38,760 nucleotides of DNA from Desulfallas sp. Bu1-1 (lineage in GTDB: Bacteria > Bacillota > Desulfotomaculia > Desulfotomaculales > Desulfallaceae): the NCBI RefSeq assembly GCF_015594625.1, contig NZ_JADNRQ010000026.1:1-38760 (forward strand), read 5' to 3'. The position numbers and the translations under genes were made by a program. The notes beneath the pieces are model-generated. The model was given only the letters and a program-made list of their open reading frames with translations, did not search any database and had not been told where the DNA came from. Of the stretch, positions 1 to 8,803 are shown in pieces. Positions within the stretch are counted from its first letter, which is position 1. Every line of letters starts with the position of its first letter.

Positions 1-157
1 GTAAATATTCTATTAATGTTAAAATATTGAAAGAAAGTAATAATTTGTTTTTGCGCTTTCTTATGACCTATTATTTTTTTCTTCTTCGTTCCCCACCATT
101 TAATTCTTATCCTATTGTTATCCCCTTTTCGCCTGTCTTTTTTTCCCGAGGTGTAAT

Positions 158-793
158 ATGAAATCAACATTCATCCATGCTGTCAGTACATTAATTAGAA
201 TCCAGGAGGCCCGTTTTAAGGTCGCTTCCCAACATTCCAATCGGGTGGCGTTTTACGCATTGATGCTGGCCAAAGAGCTGAGTATGTCCGACAAAGAGCA
301 AGAGCATATCTACCTGGCCGGTTTACTTCATGATATCGGTAAGCTGGGTATTCCCGACTCCTGCTTATTTAAGCCGGGCAAACTTACCGAAGAAGAATGG
401 CGGGAAATTAAAAAACATCCGGTTTTTAGCTATGAGATTCTTTCTGCTATTCCGGAAATGGAAAACATTAGCGTCATGGCTCTGTACCATCATGAACGGT
501 ACGATGGTAAGGGATATCCCGAAGGACTACGGGGCGAGGCTATTCCCCTGGGTGCCCGCCTTTTAGCCGTGGCCGACAGTTTTGACGCTATGACATCCTA
601 CCGCGTTTACCGGCCGCAAATGTCTTTTCAAGTGGCGATTGATGAACTCTGCCGTTGTGCCGGCACACAGTTCGATCCATGGTTTGTGGAGGCATTTTGC
701 CGCCTTTGGGAGCGAGAAGATATGTCAAACTCCACTCATTTCGAATCTGCTTTCCGGACCCTTATCGGTAACGGCTTGAATTTAAAAAGATAA
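158..793 (+). CDS. HD-GYP domain protein, probable c-di-GMP phosphodiesterase
   Basis: A 211-residue protein consisting almost entirely of one HD-GYP domain. Visible motifs are the metal-binding HD pair (H58-D59 in LLHDIGK), the HHERYDGKGYP segment at 111-121 containing the GYP signature, the RLLAVADSFDAMTS helix and a GTQFDP segment near the C-terminus. Families of this type hydrolyse cyclic di-GMP. No receiver, PAS or membrane segment is present, so any sensing must come from a partner. The ATG is preceded by GAGGTG at a normal distance. It ends 18 bases before the chemoreceptor gene on the same strand, so the two are probably co-transcribed and could link c-di-GMP turnover to motility; that link is inference. 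Confidence 0.9.
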   Translation: MKSTFIHAVSTLIRIQEARFKVASQHSNRVAFYALMLAKELSMSDKEQEHIYLAGLLHDIGKLGIPDSCLFKPGKLTEEEWREIKKHPVFSYEILSAIPEMENISVMALYHHERYDGKGYPEGLRGEAIPLGARLLAVADSFDAMTSYRVYRPQMSFQVAIDELCRCAGTQFDPWFVEAFCRLWEREDMSNSTHFESAFRTLIGNGLNLKR

Positions 794-811
794 AAAGAGG
801 GAGGAGTATTT

Positions 812-2728
812 TTGAATAGTCTAAGACTTAAATTGATGCTTATCATTGTTCTTGTTACGGTAGCGGCATTGGGTGCTGTTTCCTTTATTAATTTCAATAA
901 GGCATCAAATATCCTTGAGGAACAATTGTCAAATGCAGCGGCTAATAGTGCAGAGCATAATGCTATGGTAGTAAACGAATGGCTGAGAGGTATTGTTAAA
1001 GAGGTCAATACTTTGGCTGAAAATGCGGATGTGCAAAGCGCGGAACCTGAACGTTACCTGCCAGTTTTAAAACGGGTACTGAAAAAGCACGATGACTATG
1101 ATTTGGTTTATGCCTCTGATAAATACGGTAATGGCGCGGGCTCAGACGATACAACTTTTAATATTGCAGATAGAGAATACTTCAAAGAAGCAATGCAGGG
1201 GAAAACTACAATTTCCGATCCCTTAATAAGTAAAGCTACCGGTAGTCAAGTTATCGCTGTAGTGGCCCCAACATATAAAGATGGTGCTACATCACCAACT
1301 GGTCTGGTAGGCGTGACTGTACCGCTGGATTACCTGCAAGAACTGGTAAAGGGCATGCAACTAAGCGGCCACGGGTACGGGCTGATCCAAAACTCGGACA
1401 TGACAACCATTGCCCACCCCAATGACGAGTTTTTGGGTAATAAGACCATTGTGGATGCCGGCGATGAACGCTTAAAAGAATTATTCCGGCGGATGAGCGA
1501 AGGCGAAAAGGGATATGGAACCTACAGCTATCAAGGTGTTGAGAAAATGCTGGCCTTTGCCCCGGTGGAATTGACCGGCTGGTCGGTGGCCCAAACCGCC
1601 GACGTGGCAGATATTATGTCGCCCCTGGGCGCCATCCGCAGTGCCAGCCTTTCGGTAACCTTAATTGCTATGATTATCATGCTGGGTATTGCCTTGCTTA
1701 TTGCCAATTTTATATCTAAGCCCGTAATACATCTAAGCAAAATTGCTGAAGCTGTTGCACGCGGAGATTTAACTCAAAAAGTAGATGTCGGCCGTAAGAG
1801 TAAGGATGAAATCGGTACTCTGACAGTCGCATTTGAAAAAATGGTAGACAATTTAAAAGCCATGATAGGCGACATCCAGAAGAGTTCCGACCGGCTGGCT
1901 TCGCACAGCCAGGAACTGGCATCCTCCAGTGAAGAGGTAAGTGCTACGGTTGAAGAAGTGGCCAGCACCACCAATGAAGTTGCAGCTACTTCGGCCCAGG
2001 GGGCGGAGAATGCGGAAGTCGCGGCCCTGGAATCTGAACAGGTACGGCAGGTGGCTGAAGAAGGCAACCGGGCCGTAAAGGAAACGGTAGAAAAAATAAA
2101 CTTCATTGCTTCAAGCACCCAAAACGTCTCCAATGCAATTCAAAAACTCGGTGAGCAATCTAACAAAATTGGAGAAATTATTAACACCATTACCAACATA
2201 GCGGACCAGACCAACCTTCTGGCCCTGAACGCCGCCATCGAGGCCGCCCGGGCCGGGGAGCACGGCCGCGGATTTGCAGTGGTGGCGGAGGAAGTGCGCA
2301 AACTGGCCGAACAGTCAGCCAGCGCTGCCAATGAAATTACCGGGCTGATCAAGGAGATTCAGGATGGTGTCGGGGAAGCCATAAATGCAATGGAACATGG
2401 AACCAGGGAAGTAAGTGAAGGAGTGCAGGTGGCCAGTAACGCCGGCGCTTCCCTGCAGCAGATCATTAAAGCAGTGGAAAAGAACAAGGCAATGATCCAG
2501 GATATCGCGATCGCTGTCAAGCAGGCCAACGAGGGTACACAGCAGCTTACTGCTGCCAGTGAACAGATTGCTTCCACTGTACAGCAGGTATCCAATTCCG
2601 CTCAAGAGCTGGCCAACATTGCCGCCGAACTGCAAAACACCGTGGTTAAGTTTAAGGTTGATGAGTCTGAGACCGGCTTCCATACCGGTAGTGTTTCTGA
2701 AGTTGATAATGAGAAAAATATGAAATAA
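812..2728 (+). CDS. Methyl-accepting chemotaxis protein with dCache-type sensor
   Basis: A 638-residue transmembrane chemoreceptor. The N-terminal membrane helix is at about residues 7-27, followed by an extracytoplasmic ligand-binding region of about 240 residues that resembles a double Cache domain, a second membrane helix at about 277-300, a HAMP linker (about 300-355) and a cytoplasmic signalling coiled coil. The highly conserved hairpin tip, [16 protein letters not shown] followed by [17 protein letters not shown], lies at about 463-505 and is where CheA/CheW bind. The start is TTG, supported by a GGGAGGAG ribosome site just upstream. The C-terminus lacks the NWETF-type tether for CheR/CheB. 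The ligand cannot be told from the sequence. Confidence 0.93.
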   Translation: MNSLRLKLMLIIVLVTVAALGAVSFINFNKASNILEEQLSNAAANSAEHNAMVVNEWLRGIVKEVNTLAENADVQSAEPERYLPVLKRVLKKHDDYDLVYASDKYGNGAGSDDTTFNIADREYFKEAMQGKTTISDPLISKATGSQVIAVVAPTYKDGATSPTGLVGVTVPLDYLQELVKGMQLSGHGYGLIQNSDMTTIAHPNDEFLGNKTIVDAGDERLKELFRRMSEGEKGYGTYSYQGVEKMLAFAPVELTGWSVAQTADVADIMSPLGAIRSASLSVTLIAMIIMLGIALLIANFISKPVIHLSKIAEAVARGDLTQKVDVGRKSKDEIGTLTVAFEKMVDNLKAMIGDIQKSSDRLASHSQELASSSEEVSATVEEVASTTNEVAATSAQGAENAEVAALESEQVRQVAEEGNRAVKETVEKINFIASSTQNVSNAIQKLGEQSNKIGEIINTITNIADQTNLLALNAAIEAARAGEHGRGFAVVAEEVRKLAEQSASAANEITGLIKEIQDGVGEAINAMEHGTREVSEGVQVASNAGASLQQIIKAVEKNKAMIQDIAIAVKQANEGTQQLTAASEQIASTVQQVSNSAQELANIAAELQNTVVKFKVDESETGFHTGSVSEVDNEKNMK

Positions 2729-2838
2729 TGGACCTCAAATAAGACGTTGAAACACTTAGTATTTAAGTGAATAAATTAAAGTTTTAACAATTACACTTAT
2801 ATTGCAACAAGCATCGGGTGGTGATAACAAATTAAATT

Positions 2839-3021
2839 ATGGAATTAGATAAAATAATTAACGAAATAATTTTAAATAACCCGGAACTAGCAGACTATTA
2901 TCAAAATAATGAAGAAGAAATTAAAACACTCATAGATAAGCTGCATATTAAAAAAGAAGATATTAAAGATCTAATAAAACTTTACAAAATTATTGAAGAA
3001 ACCGATATTTTATGTCTTTAA
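2839..3021 (+). CDS. Small AT-rich hypothetical protein (60 aa)
   Basis: I do not recognise this 60-residue protein. It is acidic and lysine-rich (many E, D, K, N, I), predicted largely helical, with no cysteine motif other than a single C-terminal Cys and no membrane segment. A GGTGGTGA stretch lies about 13 bases before the ATG, which is a loose ribosome site. It stands alone between the chemoreceptor and an IS21 remnant, and its AT content is well above its neighbours, as expected for acquired or non-conserved DNA. It might not be expressed. Confidence 0.4.
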   Translation: MELDKIINEIILNNPELADYYQNNEEEIKTLIDKLHIKKEDIKDLIKLYKIIEETDILCL

Positions 3022-3121
3022 GCCTTATAATTACAAGTTTAACAAATTGTTGATGCAAAGGCTAGCTATGTGCGCGGTATAATTAAATGGATGAATTTCG
3101 GACAATAAAAATGGACAATTT

Positions 3122-3173
3122 TTACCACCCCCCTGTCAAGCAGCATAATTAATGTTTGACAGGGAGGTGGTAA
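3122..3173. repeat. Long hairpin ahead of the IS21-type remnant
   Basis: The arms at 3122-3139 and 3156-3173 are 18 nt each and match at 17 of 18 positions as reverse complements, with a 16-nt loop. The core of the arms is CCCTGTCAA / TTGACAGGG. The hairpin ends five bases before the start of the istA-like reading frame, so it could be part of the left end of that element or a regulatory structure at its promoter. There is no U-tract, so it is not a simple terminator. Confidence 0.6.
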
Positions 3174-3177
3174 TTAT

Positions 3178-3292
3178 TTGACAACGTGGTGGAAAATATA
3201 TGCCGGAATTCATCAAGTGAATCCTCAAAAACATGGGCCTGAGAAAATCCCAGGTAGCCAGAAGACTGGACATTTGTATTTTATCATGGAAC
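3178..3292 (+). pseudogene. IS21-family istA remnant (5' end only, frameshifted)
   Basis: The reading frame opens with TTG after GGGAGGTGG and gives MTTWWKIYAGIHQV. A shift into the next frame near 3218-3225 then gives NMGLRKSQVARRLDI. Joined, these match the opening helix-turn-helix pattern of IS21 IstA transposases (a W-x-x-Y-x-x-I start followed by a G-x-x-KSQ-A-R-L helix). Everything after about 3292 is lost, and the hydrogenase fragment begins directly. The family call rests on this short stretch only, so it is moderate. A related IS21 end could be the TGGACA-containing stretch near 4020, but I could not prove this. Confidence 0.5.
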
Positions 3293-3302
3293 CATGCCTC
3301 CA

Positions 3303-3862
3303 TCAGCTTTTGAAATCCCTGATAAACATCGCCGCCTTGTCGCTGTCCAGGAAATCGTGAACATCTCTAATGCCCAGGTGCTTTAAAAGCTCCATCACAT
3401 ACTTGTTGTCCACCGGGGTAAGGAAAAGGGCTTCCCGGCCGTATTCGTCAACCAACCTCCTGCCTTCTTCGGGGTCGATGATCACCTTCGGGCCGCCCAC
3501 GCATCCCCCGTTGCAGCGTCGATTTTTCCTTTCAGCACTTCTTTCAACAACTTTCTGCAATCCTGCACGCCGTCCGCCTGGACGGCACGGATTTTGACCG
3601 CCCTGCCGGGTCTCAGCCTTTCCAGGGTGTTCGCTATCGCTTCGCTCACTCCCCCTGTCCTGGCATAGATGCGACCGGCGGTGGAGGAGTGTTCGCTGGG
3701 GTCTTCCTCCAGCTCCGCGGGGCTTATGCCCACCGCTTCAAATATTTGCTCCACTTCCCGGAACGTGAGCACGGCGTCCACCGCATCCCGGATGTCCGGT
3801 TCTTTGGCTTCCGCTTTCTTGGCGAGAGAATGACATAACCTCTTTACCCCTACGACGCCTGT
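3303..3862 (-). pseudogene. FeFe-hydrogenase large subunit, C-terminal fragment with internal lesion (copy 1)
   Basis: Read on the minus strand, residues such as AVDAVLTFREVEQIF, KIRAVQADGVQDCRKLL and then, in another frame, NGGCVGGPKVIIDPEEG and LFLTPVDNKYVMELLKHLG match the C-terminal H-cluster domain of group B FeFe hydrogenases, ending at the natural stop (3303-3305). The frame breaks near 3520: several residues that normally precede the GGCVGGP cluster ligand region are missing and the frame changes. The 5' two thirds of the gene is absent; hydrogenase-like coding can be followed to about 3860. With the catalytic cysteine segment damaged and the N-terminus gone, this cannot be a working hydrogenase. 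The last 306 bp recur at 6724-7029. Confidence 0.7.
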
Positions 3863-3925
3863 TTTCTTGACGACGCTTGATTTTCCACTGGTATGTGCTA
3901 GACTTGAGCATAGAGGCTCTCTCCT

Positions 3926-3976
3926 TCCGGTTTTAGAATGGGCTTTTCCAATAACCCCATTTTAACCGGAAGGAAC
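3926..3976. repeat. Imperfect inverted repeat
   Basis: The arms begin CCTTCCGGTT and their partner ends AACCGGAAGG, with mixed AT/GG matches further in and a loop of about 11 nt. It lies between the broken hydrogenase fragment and the transporter gene. It may be an insertion-element end or a degraded terminator; no T-run follows on either strand. On the minus strand a short ORF starts just after it with an AAGGAGAG ribosome site (ATG near 3913, beginning MLKSSTYQWKIK), but it runs out of frame into the hydrogenase fragment and I do not recognise it. Confidence 0.45.
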
Positions 3977-4068
3977 GGTCTTTCCTAGAAGATATTTCTA
4001 ATTTTATTACCAGTTTTAAGTGGACAAGTGTCTCTTGATATTATAATTAAACCAAAGGAGTGACCCAT

Positions 4069-5490
4069 TTGCCGGAACATATCCAAATTTATTTTGCCAG
4101 CGCAATCTTTTTAATTACTTACGCTATAATTATCTCCGAAAAGATACACCGGGCGGTAATCGCCCTGGTTGGAGCGGCATTGATCGCGGTGACAAAAATA
4201 TTAAGCCCGGAAGAAGCGGTGCATGCCATAGATTTTAATACCATCGGTTTGCTTGTGGGCATGATGATTATTGTCGGCATCACCAGGCAGACGGGTGTTT
4301 TTGAGTACATGGCCATCAAAGCGGCCAGAAGCTCCAGGGGCGAGCCGCTAAAAATTATGGCGGCGTTATCGCTGGTGACGGCTGTTTTATCCGCCTTCCT
4401 GGACAACGTGACCACGGTTTTGTTGATTGTCCCGGTGACATTTGCCATCGCCCAGAAACTCGGAATCAGTCCCATTCCGATCTTAATTGCGGAAATACTG
4501 GCATCCAACATCGGTGGCACAGCAACGCTTATCGGCGACCCCCCCAACATCATGATCGGTAGTGCTACCGGCCTTGGTTTTATGGATTTTGTTATTAACC
4601 TTACTCCTATAGTTATTGTTGTTTACATTGTAACCATAACACTGCTGCGGTTAATTTACCGTGCCCGGCTGGTGGTCGATCCGGAACGCCAGAAAACAAT
4701 TATGGAAATGAACGAGAACGATGAATTAAAAGACACGAAGCTACTGCGCAAGTGCCTGCTGGTGCTGGGGCTGACCATTTTCGGTTTTGTCATACACCAG
4801 TACGTGCACATGGAATCGTCGGTAATCGCCCTTACCGGCGCCAGCCTGTTGCTGCTGGTGAGCCGGGAGGACCCCGAACACGCGCTGCATGCTGTAGAAT
4901 GGCCAGTTATATTTTTCTTTATCGGCCTGTTTGTGCTGGTGGGAAGCATGGAAAAGGTGGGCGTCATCGAGGCCATTGCCAAGGCATCCCTGGAAATTAC
5001 CGGTGGGGTGATGATCCCCACGGCCATGCTGATCCTGTGGCTGTCCGGCATCGCCTCGGCCTTTGTGGACAATATCCCCTTTGTGGCCACCATGATTCCG
5101 TTAATCAAGGACATGGGGCAATTAATGGGAGTAACCGATCCAAACGCGCTCAACCTGTTCTGGTGGTCGCTGTCCCTGGGTGCCTGCCTGGGCGGCAACG
5201 GAACCGTTATTGGCGCCTCCGCCAACGTCGTGGTGATCGGGATGGCGGAAAAGCGGGGCATGCATATCACCTTTATGAATTACTTCAAAGTGGCATTTCC
5301 GCTGATGCTGGTATCTCTGGTATTATGTTCGGTTTACATGATACTCTGGCACTTCTACTCCGGAATATTCACCATAACGATTACATTGCTGTTCGGCTTT
5401 ATCGTAGCAGTAGCTTATACGCCCATCAACAAGGCTTTGGAGAAAAGCGCGGTCAAGCATCGTGCCAGGCAATCGGTGCGGTATAAGTAA
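4069..5490 (+). CDS. ArsB/NhaD-superfamily ion transporter
   Basis: A polytopic membrane protein of about 473 residues with some ten to twelve hydrophobic segments. Two related halves each carry a re-entrant-type motif: AFLDNVTTVLL followed by NIGGTATLIGDPPNIM in the first, and AFVDNIPFVATM followed by GGNGTVIGASANVV in the second. This duplicated DN...GG-T-IG...N pattern is typical of the ArsB/NhaD/CitMHS ion transporter superfamily. The substrate (arsenite, Na+/H+ or a dicarboxylate) cannot be decided. I prefer the TTG at 4069 because AAAGGAG (4054-4060) sits eight bases before it; a GTG at 4060 is possible but overlaps the ribosome site. No arsR or arsenate reductase is nearby, which argues against a dedicated arsenic operon. 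Confidence 0.85.
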   Translation: MPEHIQIYFASAIFLITYAIIISEKIHRAVIALVGAALIAVTKILSPEEAVHAIDFNTIGLLVGMMIIVGITRQTGVFEYMAIKAARSSRGEPLKIMAALSLVTAVLSAFLDNVTTVLLIVPVTFAIAQKLGISPIPILIAEILASNIGGTATLIGDPPNIMIGSATGLGFMDFVINLTPIVIVVYIVTITLLRLIYRARLVVDPERQKTIMEMNENDELKDTKLLRKCLLVLGLTIFGFVIHQYVHMESSVIALTGASLLLLVSREDPEHALHAVEWPVIFFFIGLFVLVGSMEKVGVIEAIAKASLEITGGVMIPTAMLILWLSGIASAFVDNIPFVATMIPLIKDMGQLMGVTDPNALNLFWWSLSLGACLGGNGTVIGASANVVVIGMAEKRGMHITFMNYFKVAFPLMLVSLVLCSVYMILWHFYSGIFTITITLLFGFIVAVAYTPINKALEKSAVKHRARQSVRYK

Positions 5491-5637
5491 ATTGCGGCCA
5501 ACATCGGATCGAATTATGTCATTTTCGACGTGCTGCAGAAGGGGGACGCAAGAGTGCCTGGCACCTGGGATTTATTACCATTCGGTAAAATCATCGAAAA
5601 CAATTTACTTCACGGCAGAGGAAATAACGAAAGTTAG

Positions 5638-5666
5638 TTGAGAGCAAGGGGGATTTATGGTATAAT
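5638..5666 (+). promoter_or_regulatory. Sigma-A type promoter
   Basis: TTGAGA at 5638-5643 and TATAAT at 5661-5666 are separated by exactly 17 bp. The promoter points toward the hybrid-kinase remnant and the SEC-C gene, and no other gene lies between, so it probably drives the SEC-C gene today. Confidence 0.65.
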
Positions 5667-5706
5667 CTTACAAAAGGTCGTTGTTGCCACCTGGGAGGCG
5701 AATAAC

Positions 5707-5912
5707 ATGTCCGGTGAGACCATAAAAATAGAATTTGAATTGCCCTGCAGGAACAAACCGGGCAAGCAGTTCCCTGCAACGGAGAAATCCTTTCCTTGGC
5801 GGGCCTACAGGTGCTGTTTGTATAGGATAACGAGACCAACTGGCAGATTGTCCGGGAGTTGCTGGAATTTGCCGGTGTCAGGGTGATTGTGGTCGGCACG
5901 GAAAGTAGCAAG
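5707..5912 (+). pseudogene. Remnant of a hybrid sensor kinase / response-regulator receiver
   Basis: An ATG at 5707 behind GGGAGGCG opens with MSGETIKIEFELPC, resembling the last beta strand of a histidine-kinase ATPase domain. In another frame, 5796-5912 gives LAGLQVLFV, a TAG stop (5823-5825), then DNETNWQIVRELLEFAGVRV, which is the start of a receiver domain (normally V-L-x-V-D-D-N-x-x-N). The stop replaces one of the acidic-pocket residues and the rest of the receiver is missing. The receiver frame runs on without a further stop into the SEC-C gene, so the old gene and the SEC-C gene share a frame. The kinase part of the call is weaker than the receiver part. Confidence 0.55.
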
Positions 5913-5924
5913 AGGGGGAAAAGC

Positions 5925-6683
5925 ATGAGCGCACAAGTGCAACAGCTGCATAAAACCGTCGGCCGGAATGACCCATGCCCCTGTGGTAGCGGAAAGAAGT
6001 ATAAGAAATGCTGTCTTCCCAGGCACGAGGAAGAAGAGCAATTGAGGAGGAAATTGGCGGAACCGGAAATCTTATCCGATAAATATTTTACTGTCAAGGA
6101 ATATATCTCCGAATCGGGGTTTCCGGTAGTGAACCTTGATTATTTTCTGCTTGAGCTGCTGAATATTATTGGATCGATAATTCATAAATTGGGCAAGCCG
6201 AACCCGGAGCAGGTAAAAGAGCTTTTAAAGAAACTATTATCGCAGGGAAGAAATTTTTTTGCCGGTTGTCAAAAATGTACTGTCGGATGCTTGAAAGAAC
6301 CAATGAAAAGGGCAAGCCTGCAATCATTAAAGGATAAGGGATTGCGATTGGAGGAATTTCCGAAAGTTCTTCAGAAACCCGTCATCATCAATTTATTTTA
6401 TTTTGAATTTGTTAATTCAATTATGGTAGCATTGGCAAAAGAGCTTGAATCCTTGCTGCCGGAAGCTGAAGCGAAGGATATTGTATCCACAGTAAGTGCT
6501 TCCATTTTTGACTTTGTAACAGAAAACTGCTGGGGAAACTGTAATAACAGATGTATAAAGGAATATGGAAAGAATGCTTACTGCAGCTTTTGTTCCTTTG
6601 GAGAGGACAAGCTGCCATGTCCTAAAGCGGGAGAGATATCCTATAATGAAATATGCGCAACAGAGGCAGATATGATACACTAA
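5925..6683 (+). CDS. SEC-C motif protein with Cys-rich C-terminus
   Basis: A 252-residue protein. The SEC-C zinc-binding motif is at the N-terminus (residues about 15-30: NDPCPCGSGKKYKKCC), as found on SecA tails and many stand-alone proteins. The body is mostly helical and contains a C-x-x-C-x(3)-C group (CQKCTVGC) and a cysteine-rich tail (CWGNCNNRC, CSFCSF), which could hold a second metal site. I chose the ATG at 5925 because GAGGGGG lies six bases upstream; an upstream TTG in the same frame would only add leftover receiver-domain sequence. Function is unknown: zinc binding is a fair inference, a role in translation or secretion is not shown. Confidence 0.75.
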   Translation: MSAQVQQLHKTVGRNDPCPCGSGKKYKKCCLPRHEEEEQLRRKLAEPEILSDKYFTVKEYISESGFPVVNLDYFLLELLNIIGSIIHKLGKPNPEQVKELLKKLLSQGRNFFAGCQKCTVGCLKEPMKRASLQSLKDKGLRLEEFPKVLQKPVIINLFYFEFVNSIMVALAKELESLLPEAEAKDIVSTVSASIFDFVTENCWGNCNNRCIKEYGKNAYCSFCSFGEDKLPCPKAGEISYNEICATEADMIH

Positions 6684-6723
6684 AAACATTTTTTCCCACA
6701 ACCGCGTTTTAATGTAATCCATC

Positions 6724-7029
6724 GCCTCCGTCAGCTTTTAAAATCTCTGATAAACATCGCCGCCTTGTCGCTGTCCAGGAAATCGTGAACATCTCTAATG
6801 CCCAGGTGCTTTAAAAGCTCCATCACATACTTGTTGTCCACCGGGGTAAGGAAAAGGGCTTCCCGGCCGTATTCATCAACCAACCTCTTGCCTTCTTCGG
6901 GGTCGACGATCACCTTCGGGCCGCCCGCGCATCCCCCGTTGCAGCGTCGATTTTTCCTTCCAGCACTTCTTTCAACAACTTTCTGCAATCCTGCACGCCG
7001 TCCACCTGGACGGCGCGGATTTTGACCGC
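6724..7029 (-). pseudogene. FeFe-hydrogenase C-terminal fragment (copy 2 of a 306-bp duplication)
   Basis: This 306-bp block matches 3296-3601 end to end with no gaps; I counted about ten differences, all transitions. It carries the same C-terminal residues (GGPKVIVDPEEG, TPVDNKYVMELL) and the same frame lesion before NGGCAGGP as copy 1, so the damage came before the duplication or one copy converted the other. Homology stops abruptly at 7029. A reading frame continues through the block on the minus strand from about 7039, but it lacks the N-terminal domains of the enzyme. Confidence 0.7.
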
Positions 7030-7191
7030 ATATCACCATATCATCCCGGTTTGATTTGCTAATTGTACTATTTGCCGTTTACTGTAGATTTATGAGTTTT
7101 TGATTTTCGACAAAACAAAATCGCGGGAACTTTTGAATGCTTAAAAGCGTCGATTTTAGTAGACAATTGGTTTTTTTTGAGGGGAGATAGC

Positions 7192-8733
7192 ATGAAAAAA
7201 ACAATTACCGCGTTGCTGGTGATCGCGGTCGCGCTGGTGGTGTTTACCGGCCCTGCCGGCGCGGAAGACTTCAAGCTGGGCAATGAAATGTTGATGACCA
7301 AATACCACTACCTCATCGAAGGAAAAAGAATCGGGCTGGTCACCAACCAGAGCGGTGTGACGAGCGACGGGCGGAGCATGATTGACGTGCTGGCGGAAGA
7401 CAAGTCAACCCAACTGGTGGCGCTTTACGGGCCCGAACACGGCATCGACGGCACCGCCAAGGCCGGGGAATACGTTAAGTCATACACGCACCCGGCGCTG
7501 GGCATTCCGGTCTACAGTTTGTACGGAGCCACCAGGATGCCCACCGAAGACATGCTGCGCAACGTGGACGTGCTGGTTTATGACATCCAGGACATTGGCG
7601 CCAGGTCCTACACCTATATTTCCACTTTAAATTACTGCATGGTTGCGGCACAGAAGTACGGCAAGAAAATTATCGTCCTGGACCGGCCCAATCCTTTGGG
7701 CGGGGTTATCGTGGAAGGCCCCGTGCTGGAAGACCGTTTCACGTCGTTTGTCGGCATCGACAATTTGCCGATGGCCCACGGGATGACGGTGGGCGAACTG
7801 GCAAAGTTTTTCAACCGCAAGATCGGCGCCGACCTGACGGTGGTTCCCATGGAAGGTTACACCCGGACGATGCTTTTTGAGGATACCGGGCTGTCCTGGG
7901 TGCAGACATCGCCCAATATCCCGGACATGGACTCCGTGCGCGGTTACATGGCCACCGGGCTGGGGGAAGGAACGGGCATCTTCCAGGCCGATAAATTCAA
8001 GTGGATCGGCGGCAATGGAATCGACGCCCAAAAATTTGCCGGCCTGCTCAACCGGGCGGGGCTTCCGGGGGTGACCTTCATCCCCGAACAGAGGGGATCG
8101 GCCGGGGGCGTCAGGTTGAACATCACCGACCCGCATGCCTTCAACCCGGCCAAAACCGGTATCTGCGCCCTGGCATACGCTCACTCGTTGACTAATTTCA
8201 AAGTACCCAAGAGCGGCCAGACCGTGGTCATGTTCGATAAAATCATGGGTACGGACAAAATGGGACAATGGTTGGAGCAGGGGTTAACGCCTCAACAGAT
8301 CGAAGCAAACTACGCCGCCGGGCTCAACCGGTTCAAGGAAGAAAGAAAACAGTACCTGATCTACGGCTATGGCCCCTCCGGTTCCGCTTCCATCGTGATC
8401 AAAGTGGGCGGGCGTCCCATCAGCTTTGACTCCGAACCATACATCGACGCGAACAACCGGACCATGGTACCGCTGAGGGCTATTTCCGAAGCCCTGGGGG
8501 CGGTGGTGAACTGGGATGCAAAAACAAAAACCATCACCATTGTCAAGCAGGGGCATAGAATCGTATTGACATTGAACAGCACCCTGGCGGTGGTCAATGG
8601 AGAACAAAAGAGCATGGATACAACCCCCGTGATCAAAAACAACCGCACCATGGTTCCGCTGCGGTACGCGGGTGAATTTTTGGGTGCCCGGGTGAATTGG
8701 GACAAGAATACCCGCACCGTTACAGTGGATTGA
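7192..8733 (+). CDS. Secreted NamZ-like exo-muramidase (DUF1343) with C-terminal stalk domain
   Basis: A 513-residue protein with a signal peptide (MKK, hydrophobic core, cleavage likely after A24). Residues about 25-395 match the DUF1343/YbbC family, whose member NamZ removes N-acetylmuramic acid from the ends of peptidoglycan glycans; visible blocks are RIGLVTNQSGV, ALYGPEHGIDG, VYDIQDIGARSYTYI, LDRPNPLGG, HGMTVGELAKFFN and SPNIPDMDS. Residues about 397-513 are two copper-amine-oxidase N-terminal ('stalk') repeats (NNRTMVPLRAISEALGA-VNWD and NNRTMVPLRYAGEFLGA-VNWD), common in surface proteins of anaerobic Firmicutes. The start is the ATG at 7192 behind GAGGGGAGAT. The gene stands alone, without the NagZ or transporter partners often found with NamZ. 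Confidence 0.88.
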   Translation: MKKTITALLVIAVALVVFTGPAGAEDFKLGNEMLMTKYHYLIEGKRIGLVTNQSGVTSDGRSMIDVLAEDKSTQLVALYGPEHGIDGTAKAGEYVKSYTHPALGIPVYSLYGATRMPTEDMLRNVDVLVYDIQDIGARSYTYISTLNYCMVAAQKYGKKIIVLDRPNPLGGVIVEGPVLEDRFTSFVGIDNLPMAHGMTVGELAKFFNRKIGADLTVVPMEGYTRTMLFEDTGLSWVQTSPNIPDMDSVRGYMATGLGEGTGIFQADKFKWIGGNGIDAQKFAGLLNRAGLPGVTFIPEQRGSAGGVRLNITDPHAFNPAKTGICALAYAHSLTNFKVPKSGQTVVMFDKIMGTDKMGQWLEQGLTPQQIEANYAAGLNRFKEERKQYLIYGYGPSGSASIVIKVGGRPISFDSEPYIDANNRTMVPLRAISEALGAVVNWDAKTKTITIVKQGHRIVLTLNSTLAVVNGEQKSMDTTPVIKNNRTMVPLRYAGEFLGARVNWDKNTRTVTVD

Positions 8734-8803
8734 TAAAGTTAATAAAAAAATCTCATTAAAATCGGGGTAAAAATTATGGATCAGCAGTTTGATTTTGCCC
8801 GTA

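Noticed and set aside
3482-3781. Intact 99-residue protein on the minus strand
   Set aside because: It is one frame of the broken hydrogenase fragment, not a gene of its own.
5523-5637. Open frame after the ion transporter (containing VPGTWDLLPFG)
   Set aside because: No start or ribosome site and no known match; the GTGCCTGGCACCTGG stretch is like one at 9688 but too short to define a repeat family.
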